A DNA stretch of 64,000 bases from Ruminococcus sp. (GTDB lineage: Bacteria; Bacillota; Clostridia; Oscillospirales; Ruminococcaceae), in contig JAFUTU010000033.1 of the NCBI GenBank assembly GCA_017484095.1, forward strand, positions 62,001 through 126,000, read 5' to 3'. How positions within the stretch are numbered: the stretch's first letter is position 1; every line of letters begins with the position of its first letter. Both the position numbers and the translations under genes were made by a program. The notes under the pieces were generated by a model, which did not search any database, was not told the DNA's origin, and saw nothing but the letters and a program-made list of their open reading frames with translations. This document shows, one piece after another, positions 40,486 to 48,506 of this stretch.

Positions 40486-41688
40486 ATGCTTTCACTGGAT
40501 AAGGTGTTCAATGCATCAAACGTGCTAAAAGAGGTGCTGATACCTACTGCGTGTATAAAAGCACCCGATATCAACCCATTATGTGAAACATACCTGAAAA
40601 CCGAGAATTTGCAGGTAACAGGCTCATTCAAGGTAAGAGGTGCCTATTACAAGATATCTCAGCTTTCTGATGAAGAAAAAGCACACGGAGTTATAGCCTG
40701 CTCGGCAGGAAATCACGCGCAGGGCGTTGCACTTGCCGCTGCAAAGAACGGGATAAAGTCTATCATTTGTCTGCCTGACGGTGCACCGATATCAAAGGTC
40801 GAGGCTACAAAGAGCTATGGCGCTGAGGTTTGTCTGGTTCCCGGAGTGTACGATGATGCTTATGAGGAAGCACTGAGACAGAGAGACGAGCACAATTACA
40901 CCTTTATTCATCCTTTTGATGACGAGAATGTAATTGCAGGTCAGGGAACGATAGGACTTGAGATACTAAACCAGGTGACAGATGCTGATATTATCGTCGT
41001 GCCTGTCGGAGGCGGCGGTCTTATCTCAGGCGTTGCATTTACCGTTAAGCAGCTAAAACCAAACGTTAAGGTATACGGTGTTCAGGCTGAGGGCGCACCC
41101 TCAATGGTGGAGTCTCTTGCAGAGGATCAGATCAAATGCCTGGAGTCAGTTCACACCATCGCTGACGGTATCAAGGTAAAGGAACCGGGCGAGCATACTT
41201 TTGAGTACTGCAAGCAGTACGTTGACAAGATCGTTACGGTAACGGACGATGAGGTTTCATCGGCTATACTTCACATGATAGAAAAGCAGAAGCTTATTTC
41301 CGAGGGCGCAGGCGCTGTATCTGTAGCTGCTGTAATGTTTAACAAGATACCTGATCTTAAAGACAAAAAGGTAGTTTGTCTGGTTTCAGGCGGAAATATT
41401 GATGTTACAATTCTATCCAGAGTTATCAAGAGAGGTCTTCTCAAATCGGGCAGATCGGATACTCTTACTATCCAGCTTGAAGATAAACCGGGTCAGCTGA
41501 AGGGCGTATCGGCAATTATTTCCGATCTTGGAGGAAATGTTGTTTCTATCCACCACGAAAGAGCCAGCGAGGACAGCGATATTACAGACTGCCTGCTCAG
41601 ACTTGTGCTTGAGACCCGAAATTATGACCATATCAAAGATATCAGAAAAGCTCTCACAGAGAGTGGTTTCAAAATAGTCAACAAATAA
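40486..41688 (+). CDS. ilvA: Threonine ammonia-lyase
   Basis: 400 residues. PLP domain has Lys49 in GSFKVRGA and the glycine-rich phosphate loop VVPVGGGGLISG; a single C-terminal ACT domain (from about 325: LTIQLEDKPGQLKGVSAII). It converts threonine to 2-oxobutyrate for isoleucine synthesis. This short single-ACT form is common in Firmicutes. ATG at 40486 has AGAGG upstream; the longer frame begins inside the T-box terminator. It is followed by ridA, which clears its enamine by-products. Confidence 0.93.
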   Translation: MLSLDKVFNASNVLKEVLIPTACIKAPDINPLCETYLKTENLQVTGSFKVRGAYYKISQLSDEEKAHGVIACSAGNHAQGVALAAAKNGIKSIICLPDGAPISKVEATKSYGAEVCLVPGVYDDAYEEALRQRDEHNYTFIHPFDDENVIAGQGTIGLEILNQVTDADIIVVPVGGGGLISGVAFTVKQLKPNVKVYGVQAEGAPSMVESLAEDQIKCLESVHTIADGIKVKEPGEHTFEYCKQYVDKIVTVTDDEVSSAILHMIEKQKLISEGAGAVSVAAVMFNKIPDLKDKKVVCLVSGGNIDVTILSRVIKRGLLKSGRSDTLTIQLEDKPGQLKGVSAIISDLGGNVVSIHHERASEDSDITDCLLRLVLETRNYDHIKDIRKALTESGFKIVNK

Positions 41689-41707
41689 CAGAAAAGGAGT
41701 TTTTATC

Positions 41708-42082
41708 ATGGCAGAAACTATCTACACAAAAAATGCACCCGATGCTATCGGACCTTACTCTCAGGCGAAAGTAGTCGGCGGACTTGTTTTTACATCAGGT
41801 CAGATCGCTATTGATCCTGCAAGCGGCGCAGTTGAAAGCGATACTATCGAGGGTCAGACCGAGCAGGTATGTACGAACCTGAAAAACCTTCTTGAGGCAG
41901 CAGGAACTTCAATAGATAAAGCTGTAAAGACTGTATGCTTTTTGAAGAATATGTCAGATTTCGGTGCATTTAACGAGATTTATGCCAAATACTTCACATC
42001 AAAGCCTGCACGTTCATGCGTAGCAGTAAAGGAACTCCCGAAGGATGTTCTTGTAGAGGTAGAAGTAATAGCTGAGGTTTAA
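41708..42082 (+). CDS. ridA: RidA family enamine/imine deaminase
   Basis: 124 residues of the YjgF/YER057c/UK114 family: KNAPDAIGPYSQAKVVGGLVFTSGQI, and the substrate Arg in KPARSCVAVKELPKDVLVEVEVIA. RidA hydrolyses reactive enamines made by PLP enzymes such as IlvA, directly upstream, 19 bases away. Strong pathway link through gene order. AAAAGGAG precedes ATG. Confidence 0.94.
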   Translation: MAETIYTKNAPDAIGPYSQAKVVGGLVFTSGQIAIDPASGAVESDTIEGQTEQVCTNLKNLLEAAGTSIDKAVKTVCFLKNMSDFGAFNEIYAKYFTSKPARSCVAVKELPKDVLVEVEVIAEV

Positions 42083-42087
42083 CATTT

Positions 42088-42117
42088 AAAAGAGGCTTTC
42101 ATTGAAAGTCTCTTTTT
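42088..42117 (+). terminator. Terminator after ridA
   Basis: AAAAGAG-CTTTC / GAAAG-CTCTTTT stem (with one G/T internal mismatch) and T-rich tail. Confidence 0.75.
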
Positions 42118-42134
42118 CATTTATATGATTAAAC

Positions 42135-42163
42135 TTGACTTTGAAGTGAAAATATGTTAACAT
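42135..42163 (+). promoter_or_regulatory. Promoter of the lipoprotein gene
   Basis: TTGACT (42135-42140), 17 bases, TAACAT (42158-42163); the -10 is weak. Confidence 0.5.
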
Positions 42164-42205
42164 ACTGTATGTAGATATTTTAAGATAATTAATTGAGGTT
42201 TTTTC

Positions 42206-43300
42206 ATGAAAAAAGTTATTGCGCTGTTATGCGCCTGCATGATATTGTCTGCTACCGCCTGCGGAGGCTCGACAAATAACAGCTCCGAAGATGTTTTGTA
42301 CAAATCATCCAGTTCAGCTGCTGATTCGTCAAAGAAAAGCAGCGATTCATCTTCCGATGCTAAAAAGACTGAAAGCACGACTGCCGCATCTGCACCTGTT
42401 AACAATGAGGATAGCTCTGCAGTTGAGCCTGAGGAGCCCGAAAAGGACGAGATTGACAAGATAGTTGAAGCGGGCAATGTCGAGGACTTTAACATCGATG
42501 GATATTATGCTTTCGGATACGAGGGCTTTTCAAAGGTCTATTCTAATGATGAATTAAAAAAATGCTTTGACAATATAAACGATCTTATTAACAACGCAAA
42601 CTGCAAGATCGCTGTATCATACAAGAATATGGATACCGGTGCGCAGGTCTATTATGACACCTATGACAGATATGAGGTTTGCAGCTGTATAAAGGCGCCG
42701 TATGTCAAGAGCTTGCTGGTGAACAATGTTGACCTTTCACAAATAATAGTTAAAAACGATGTCTGGATGGACGATAATGCTACTGTAGCAAGCGCGCCGT
42801 ATGGAACTGAATTCACTGTAAAGCAGCTTATAGAGTATGCACTTCAGGAATCGGATAACACTGCATATTACCTGCTGTATAAGAAATTTGGCTGCCAGTG
42901 GTTCAATAATCTTACATCTTCGATAGGCTCTAACATCTATCTCGGTTGGGATTATCTGTATACCTTCAGCACTGTGACCGATATGGCTAAGTGTTATTGG
43001 GATATTTATAACTACTCACTTGATAATGAATACGGCGAGTGGATGACTGACCTGATGGCAGATGCTAAATACAACTACCAGATCGGGTATGCGCTTGGGG
43101 ATAAGTATAAGGTATCGCAAAAGTACGGTTCTGAGTTTGAGGATCTTTCATTTCATAACTGTGCTATAGTTTATGCGGACTCCCCGTTTGTTCTTTGCAT
43201 ATATACGACGCTTTATCCCGAGATCGAGGAGAGCTGTATCATATTCAGAGAGCTTGCGGTAGAATTTGACAAGCTTAACAGACTGATCGCACAGAGTTAA
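42206..43300 (+). CDS. Class A beta-lactamase-fold serine hydrolase lipoprotein
   Basis: 364 residues. Lipobox at SATAC gives Cys19 as lipidation site, then a Ser-rich linker. The enzyme-like domain (about 110-360) has S-x-x-K as SCIK, S-D-N as ESDNTAYY and a K-Y-G in place of the usual KTG. I see no class A E166-x-x-L-N motif, so efficient beta-lactam hydrolysis is unlikely; a peptidoglycan-related or unknown hydrolase is more plausible. TTGAGG precedes ATG. Confidence 0.8.
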   Translation: MKKVIALLCACMILSATACGGSTNNSSEDVLYKSSSSAADSSKKSSDSSSDAKKTESTTAASAPVNNEDSSAVEPEEPEKDEIDKIVEAGNVEDFNIDGYYAFGYEGFSKVYSNDELKKCFDNINDLINNANCKIAVSYKNMDTGAQVYYDTYDRYEVCSCIKAPYVKSLLVNNVDLSQIIVKNDVWMDDNATVASAPYGTEFTVKQLIEYALQESDNTAYYLLYKKFGCQWFNNLTSSIGSNIYLGWDYLYTFSTVTDMAKCYWDIYNYSLDNEYGEWMTDLMADAKYNYQIGYALGDKYKVSQKYGSEFEDLSFHNCAIVYADSPFVLCIYTTLYPEIEESCIIFRELAVEFDKLNRLIAQS

Positions 43301-43323
43301 AATAAATCAGAAGGAGAAGTAAT

Positions 43324-44763
43324 ATGGAAAAGTTAAAGGCTTACAAGATACATATGGGAGCTGCTGACTGTGCCGTAGATATCGGCGACGGTTCAGAGAG
43401 AGGAGAATATGTCAATCAGGACTATATGCTGCACAAGCTCGGTAGGCCTCACCGCGGCGTGAGCCTGATGTACTGCTATTATCCTCTGGACAAGGAGTTC
43501 CCTGCAAGGATATCAGAAGCTTGCAAGGATATGGAGGTCTCATTTGCATGGGATTACCCATATGATGATTATTTCACATACAAGGGCGGCATTAACGGAA
43601 ATACCGATGATGAGCCTTTTACCTATATGAGAGATGTAAGGCGCCACGGACAGGACGTTGTGCTGACGCTGACAGTTGACCCTAATGTGAGCGATGAGCA
43701 CCTTATAGCTATAGCAAAAGACCTCAGACCTTTTGGAAGAGTGCTTATGAGGATAAATCACGAGTGTACGGGAGACTGGTTCTCATTCACTAAGAGGGCT
43801 TCTTATAAAGAGCTTGGTGACTTCTTCTGCAAGTTCAATAAGATACTGAAAGAATATGCACCGAATGTAAAAACTATCCTCTGTGCAGGCGGTATCGACG
43901 ACAAGACAGGCAAGCTTGAAATGGAGGAGGAGTTCCTGCAGGCTTACAGAGAGTGCGATATATGGAGCATTGACAAGTATTTTGCTCTGCACTGGGGCTG
44001 GCCTTATGATGTTGCTGAAAGAGGCGGAACATCTCACTCGCGCTCAGTTATTAAAGATGTATATGAATACACCAAGAGGACATACAAGCGCCTTGTAGAG
44101 ATAAACGACGGCGTGGAAAAGCCTATGGTAATGAGCGAGCTGAATGCCGACGGCGATGTTACAGGTCCTTACGATCAGGCGGCTATGGTTAAGGAATTCT
44201 GCGACCTTTTGAAGGCTGACAGCGACAAGGGCTGGTTCAATGCGTTCACAATGTATCAGTTCAGAGACAGAGGCAGGCTCGGCCTTGAGATCGAGGACCC
44301 GAATTACCCTGACTGCGGTATCGAACAGCCTTTGATGAAGACCTATAAGAGTATTATCCACGATGAGTTTTTCAGCCCGAAGATAGAAAACGGAAACGAA
44401 GAGATAAGCTTCCCTGCTAAGCTCAGGTGGGGCGGCGCTGAGGACGCTGAGGGTATCGAGATACCCCTCCACTTTGAGAAGAACCCTCATTTCTGTGAGG
44501 TATACTTCGAGGACGATTCAAACTTGATAATGGAGCTTAACGGAAAGTGGTTCTATAAGTCGCCTAAGGCTAAGGTGATCGACCTTATGGCAGCTTTCTT
44601 CGAGAAGCCCCTTGACGGCGAGGCGGACCTTACCTTGAAGATTTTCGCACCGCCTGCAAGCGGAGAGAACGATCTTTCACTTGATGACGGACTGCTGAAC
44701 GCTTACTCGACTATCGAGAAACTGCCGAAAATAAGAATAAGATTTGAGCCGGTAGAGCTTTAA
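43324..44763 (+). CDS. GH26-like glycoside hydrolase, cytoplasmic
   Basis: 479 residues. The TIM barrel (1-345) matches clan GH-A family 26: acid/base E147 in RINHECTGDWF and nucleophile E272 in MVMSELN, as in beta-mannanases. A 130-residue beta-rich domain follows (about 350-479). Lack of a signal peptide is notable; family 26 enzymes usually act outside the cell, so this one may act on imported oligosaccharides. Substrate remains open. AGAAGGAGAAG precedes ATG. Confidence 0.78.
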   Translation: MEKLKAYKIHMGAADCAVDIGDGSERGEYVNQDYMLHKLGRPHRGVSLMYCYYPLDKEFPARISEACKDMEVSFAWDYPYDDYFTYKGGINGNTDDEPFTYMRDVRRHGQDVVLTLTVDPNVSDEHLIAIAKDLRPFGRVLMRINHECTGDWFSFTKRASYKELGDFFCKFNKILKEYAPNVKTILCAGGIDDKTGKLEMEEEFLQAYRECDIWSIDKYFALHWGWPYDVAERGGTSHSRSVIKDVYEYTKRTYKRLVEINDGVEKPMVMSELNADGDVTGPYDQAAMVKEFCDLLKADSDKGWFNAFTMYQFRDRGRLGLEIEDPNYPDCGIEQPLMKTYKSIIHDEFFSPKIENGNEEISFPAKLRWGGAEDAEGIEIPLHFEKNPHFCEVYFEDDSNLIMELNGKWFYKSPKAKVIDLMAAFFEKPLDGEADLTLKIFAPPASGENDLSLDDGLLNAYSTIEKLPKIRIRFEPVEL

Positions 44764-44766
44764 CAG

Positions 44767-44806
44767 AAAACCAGCGGACTACGTATTTAGTCCGCTGGTT
44801 TTTATT
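44767..44806 (+). terminator. Terminator after the GH26-like gene
   Basis: Perfect 14-bp stem AAAACCAGCGGACT / AGTCCGCTGGTTTT followed by TTATT. The next 235 bases to 45041 hold no recognisable gene. Confidence 0.9.
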
Positions 44807-45041
44807 ATACTAATTCAATTTTACCGCAAGCAGTACACATACGTGAAACGGTTCTGGTCACGATATGTAAGGTTCTTTGATCTTAACCTGATCCTGAGCA
44901 ATGGGTTAGTGAGTCAAATTAATGTATGCGCCAATTTGCCCATTTTTTCTATTTCCTGAAAATATGACATAATATACCAGGGTATATAATTCATGTACTG
45001 ATAAACCACATTTGACTGTAAAATAACAAGTCACCTTTCCT

Positions 45042-46397
45042 CTAAATCTTTTGAATACACACAATACACTCTACATGAGTTGTCCTCGGGAAAAGGTCAA
45101 ATCCAGTAACTTTAACAGCATTATAGCCAAGTTCACCGAGAATAGCGCAGTCACGCGCAGCGGTCGCAGGGTTGCAAGAAATCATAACGATCCTGTCAGG
45201 CGACATCATTTTCATATGCTCAAGCGTATCCCGCGTACATCCCTTTCTGGCAGGGTCAGCAATAATGATATCGGGGCGCTCGCCACGCTCATACAGTATC
45301 TTTGCTATCTTACCTGCATCACCGCAGATAAATTCGCAGTTATCAAAGCCGTTAAGCTCAGCATTATACTTAGCATTTTCTATAGCCTGCGGTATTATCT
45401 CAACACCTATGAGCTTATTAACTTTTTTTGCCATTGAAAGACCGATAGTTCCGGCACCACAGTAAAGATCAAGCAGTGTTGAATCGTCATTAATTCGTGC
45501 ATAATCAGCAGCTTTACCGTAAAGCTTTTCTGCTTGATATGTATTCACCTGATAAAAAGACAATGGTGAGATCGAAATGTTGTTTTTCGACATTATATCA
45601 TATATATTGTCATTGCCATAGGTGGTTATAGTTTTTTCACCCAATATCTTGTTTCCTGTAGTTTTGTTCTCGTTGAACACGACACTCTTAATTTCGCTGT
45701 ATTTTGATACAAGAATCTTGTTTATACCCGTAAAGCAATTTCGCTTGTTGATATCCGTCAAAACATAACAAAGCATAATCTCACCCGAATGTGCTCCTTG
45801 CCGCAGATATAAGTGTCTTAGAAGGCCTTTGTGGGTCTCTTCGTTATAAGCTTTTATGCCTTTTTGGTTAACATATTCTATAATATCATCAACGATCAGA
45901 GCAAATATCTCAGGCTGCAAATCGCATTTATGATACTCGCAAACATTATGTGTTCTTTTAGCATAAAAGCCGCAGACTGCCCTGTCGTCCTGCTCTGCAA
46001 CCGGATATTGTGCTTTGTTTCTGTATCCACTGACAGTATCTGCTCCCTGAAACTCTTCAAATTCAGGTGTCAGCCCGCCAATTCTGTAGAAAGCGTCCTC
46101 TAAGAACTTTTGCTTAACTCTGCATTCTTCCTCATATGTAAAATGCCTGAATGAGCAGCCTCCGCATTTTTTATATGCAGGGCAATCGTTCTCGATTCTG
46201 TAAGGCGATGCCGTCAGCAACTCTTTTATTATACCGTAGCAATAGCTCTTATTTGCCTTGACTATGTGGCAGACGATAACATCACCTAGAGCTGTATAAG
46301 GCACAAACACAGCAATACCCTCGTATTTGCCGACTCCGTTTCCTTCATTTGTGATATCTGTTATCTCAAGAATTATATCATCGTTCTTTTTCAGCAT
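45042..46397 (-). CDS. rlmCD: 23S rRNA (uracil-5-)-methyltransferase RlmCD/RlmD-type
   Basis: 451 residues: an N-terminal TRAM RNA-binding domain (1-60), a Fe-S cysteine cluster (CPAYKKCGGCSF), and a SAM-binding domain with LDLYCGAGTIGLSMA, ADPARKGC and the catalytic Cys in ISCNPATAARD. Family enzymes methylate U747 and/or U1939 in 23S rRNA. Its start overlaps hemZ by 20 bases; GAGGATTT precedes ATG. Last gene of the recJ operon. Confidence 0.9.
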   Translation of the reverse strand: MLKKNDDIILEITDITNEGNGVGKYEGIAVFVPYTALGDVIVCHIVKANKSYCYGIIKELLTASPYRIENDCPAYKKCGGCSFRHFTYEEECRVKQKFLEDAFYRIGGLTPEFEEFQGADTVSGYRNKAQYPVAEQDDRAVCGFYAKRTHNVCEYHKCDLQPEIFALIVDDIIEYVNQKGIKAYNEETHKGLLRHLYLRQGAHSGEIMLCYVLTDINKRNCFTGINKILVSKYSEIKSVVFNENKTTGNKILGEKTITTYGNDNIYDIMSKNNISISPLSFYQVNTYQAEKLYGKAADYARINDDSTLLDLYCGAGTIGLSMAKKVNKLIGVEIIPQAIENAKYNAELNGFDNCEFICGDAGKIAKILYERGERPDIIIADPARKGCTRDTLEHMKMMSPDRIVMISCNPATAARDCAILGELGYNAVKVTGFDLFPRTTHVECIVCIQKI

Positions 46398-47853
46398 AGA
46401 AATCCTCTATCTCATTCTTCTTATTCAGCATCAGCTCAAAATGCTTGTTGTATTCGAGCGGAAACTTATAATTGAAAACTCTGCTAAGCCTGTGACCGCT
46501 TAGATCGACCAGCTTCGTTGAGCCGCCTGCTCCCATTGCAAGTATAGTTTGTATCTCTTCCATAATATAGATATTATAAAGACTTTCACAGCCCTTCTTT
46601 GCCCAACCGATGTTTTCAAGGTTATCAAGCATATTCTTCTGCCTGTACAGATAATAAGGTCTGTAGCCTGCTGCCAACAATCTTGAATTGGCGTACTCTA
46701 CCATTTTTGCAGCTGGATTATCAAGAACAGACCTGTCACCTGACTGATTGATCCGAGCTGAGCGCTTTATCGAAAGCGTGTGTACTGTTATATTTTCAGG
46801 TGAAAGGTTTATAAGCTCATCTATTGTATATTTAAAGCTGTCAAAAGTGTCTGTCGGCAGTCCTGCTATTATATCGGTATTGATCGTATCAAAGCCGATC
46901 TTTCTTGCTAATGAAAAGCTTTCATAAAACTGCTCAGCCGTGTGCCTGCGCCCAATTGCTTCTAGCACACTGTTATTTAATGTCTGCGGATTGATAGATA
47001 TCCTGTTGCAACCATTTTCTTTTATTACAGAAAGCTTGTCTTCTGTAATGGTATCAGGCCTGCCGGCTTCGATAGTATATTCTCTGACAGTTGATGTGTC
47101 AAAGCTTTCCGCTATTACATTCATTAGTCTCTCAAGCTGCGGAGCTGTCAGCGTTGTGGGGGTACCTCCGCCAAAATATACGGTATCGAGTTTTAAACCT
47201 ATTCTTCTTGCAAGTTCACCCGTATATCGTATCTCTTCACACAGCTTGTTTAAATACTCAGGAATTTGTTTCATTGAGCTTTCGACCGATTGTGATACAA
47301 AAGAACAGTATGAGCATCTTGTCGGACAGAAAGGTATCGACACGTAAAGGCTGAAGGTCTTTTCGTTCAACGCATCTATTGCAGGCTTATGAGTAAGCGC
47401 AGTCAGATATGAAAGCTCGCATTTTTCATCGGAGCACAGGTATTTTTCCTTCAAGATCGAAAATATCTGTTTTTTATCAAAGCAATCCGAAAGCATAGCA
47501 TTAACACGCTTTACGGGTCTTATCCCTGTTATTACTCCCCATTGAGAACCTTTTCCTGTAAGTTTATGCATCACAGTATAAAGCAGCCTTGACATGATAA
47601 GCTCTTTATCTGCATCAAGACCGCTGTCACTTTGTTTTACAATGTGTGTTTTATGTGCTTTTTTGCCGTTGACCGAGCCAATTACATAAAGAAGCGTATA
47701 ATTACCAAAGATTTTTTCTCTTGCAAAAACATAATCATCATCTGTATCTACCCTGTCAGAATAGATATGCGTGAACAATGATGCAGGTATGAACAGCTTC
47801 ATTACGCCTTCAAGCTCGTATTTGTAGTCATTTCCACTGAATATAAGAGTCAT
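46378..47853 (-). CDS. hemZ: Coproporphyrinogen III oxidase-like radical SAM protein HemZ
   Basis: 491 residues. An N-terminal domain of about 160 residues precedes the radical SAM motif CPTRCSYCSF (CxxxCxxC), then GGGTPTTL and AGRPD typical of HemN/HemZ. HemZ is an oxygen-independent coproporphyrinogen dehydrogenase candidate; activity of this group is not well established. It overlaps the upstream MBL gene by one base. Confidence 0.88.
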   Translation of the reverse strand: MTLIFSGNDYKYELEGVMKLFIPASLFTHIYSDRVDTDDDYVFAREKIFGNYTLLYVIGSVNGKKAHKTHIVKQSDSGLDADKELIMSRLLYTVMHKLTGKGSQWGVITGIRPVKRVNAMLSDCFDKKQIFSILKEKYLCSDEKCELSYLTALTHKPAIDALNEKTFSLYVSIPFCPTRCSYCSFVSQSVESSMKQIPEYLNKLCEEIRYTGELARRIGLKLDTVYFGGGTPTTLTAPQLERLMNVIAESFDTSTVREYTIEAGRPDTITEDKLSVIKENGCNRISINPQTLNNSVLEAIGRRHTAEQFYESFSLARKIGFDTINTDIIAGLPTDTFDSFKYTIDELINLSPENITVHTLSIKRSARINQSGDRSVLDNPAAKMVEYANSRLLAAGYRPYYLYRQKNMLDNLENIGWAKKGCESLYNIYIMEEIQTILAMGAGGSTKLVDLSGHRLSRVFNYKFPLEYNKHFELMLNKKNEIEDFYAEKER

Positions 47854-48494
47854 TAAAGCATCCTCATCGCATCTGCAAGATAATAATTATACTTCTTTTC
47901 TTCGTCAAGTGTTGTCTGTGACATATGCCCCGGGTATATTTTCAAGTTTCCGTCAAGGTCTGCTATCTTCATCAGTGATTTTTTCATGGCCACCATATTT
48001 CCGTCAGGCATATCAGTTCTGCCTATACTTCTCGCAAAAAGAGTATCGCCCGTGAACATAGAGTCTCCGCAGATAAAGCAAACAGAACCGCTTGTATGAC
48101 CGGGAGTATCAAGAACATCAAATTCAAGCTCGTCAAGCCTCAGAATATCATTTTCTGTGAAGACCTTGACCTCACCTGTATACTTTTTATGACCTCTTAC
48201 CCTGAAATGATTAGCAAGCATCCCGCTGTCATCTGTCAGTTTCGGCTTATCAAGCGGATGGATATATACCTCACAGCCGGTTTTCTCAACAAGGTCAGCC
48301 ACGGCACCTATATGGTCAAAATGACCGTGGGTAAGGAATATCTTCTTTAACTCTGCGCCGTATAATTCCAGCTGTTCCAGTATATATTCAGCATCAGCAG
48401 GCGCATCTATAAGAACTGCATTATTCTGTTCACTTATCACTATATAGCTGTTTGTATCACAAATACTTAAAGGTTTTAGCTTATATACTCTCAT
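47853..48494 (-). CDS. MBL-fold (glyoxalase II-like) hydrolase
   Basis: 213 residues with THGHFDHIGA and a second zinc site GHTSGSVCF, HMSQTTLDEEK at the end. Glyoxalase II-like thioesterase or related hydrolase; substrate unclear. ATG at 48494 has GTGAGG seven bases upstream. Commonly found between relA and hemZ in clostridia. Confidence 0.84.
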   Translation of the reverse strand: MRVYKLKPLSICDTNSYIVISEQNNAVLIDAPADAEYILEQLELYGAELKKIFLTHGHFDHIGAVADLVEKTGCEVYIHPLDKPKLTDDSGMLANHFRVRGHKKYTGEVKVFTENDILRLDELEFDVLDTPGHTSGSVCFICGDSMFTGDTLFARSIGRTDMPDGNMVAMKKSLMKIADLDGNLKIYPGHMSQTTLDEEKKYNYYLADAMRML

Positions 48495-48506
48495 TTTATA
48501 CCTCAC

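Noticed and set aside
44764-45041. Small gene or RNA in the gap after the GH26-like gene
   Set aside because: Apart from the terminator and a weak TAACC/GGTTA hairpin there is no promoter-RNA-terminator pattern.
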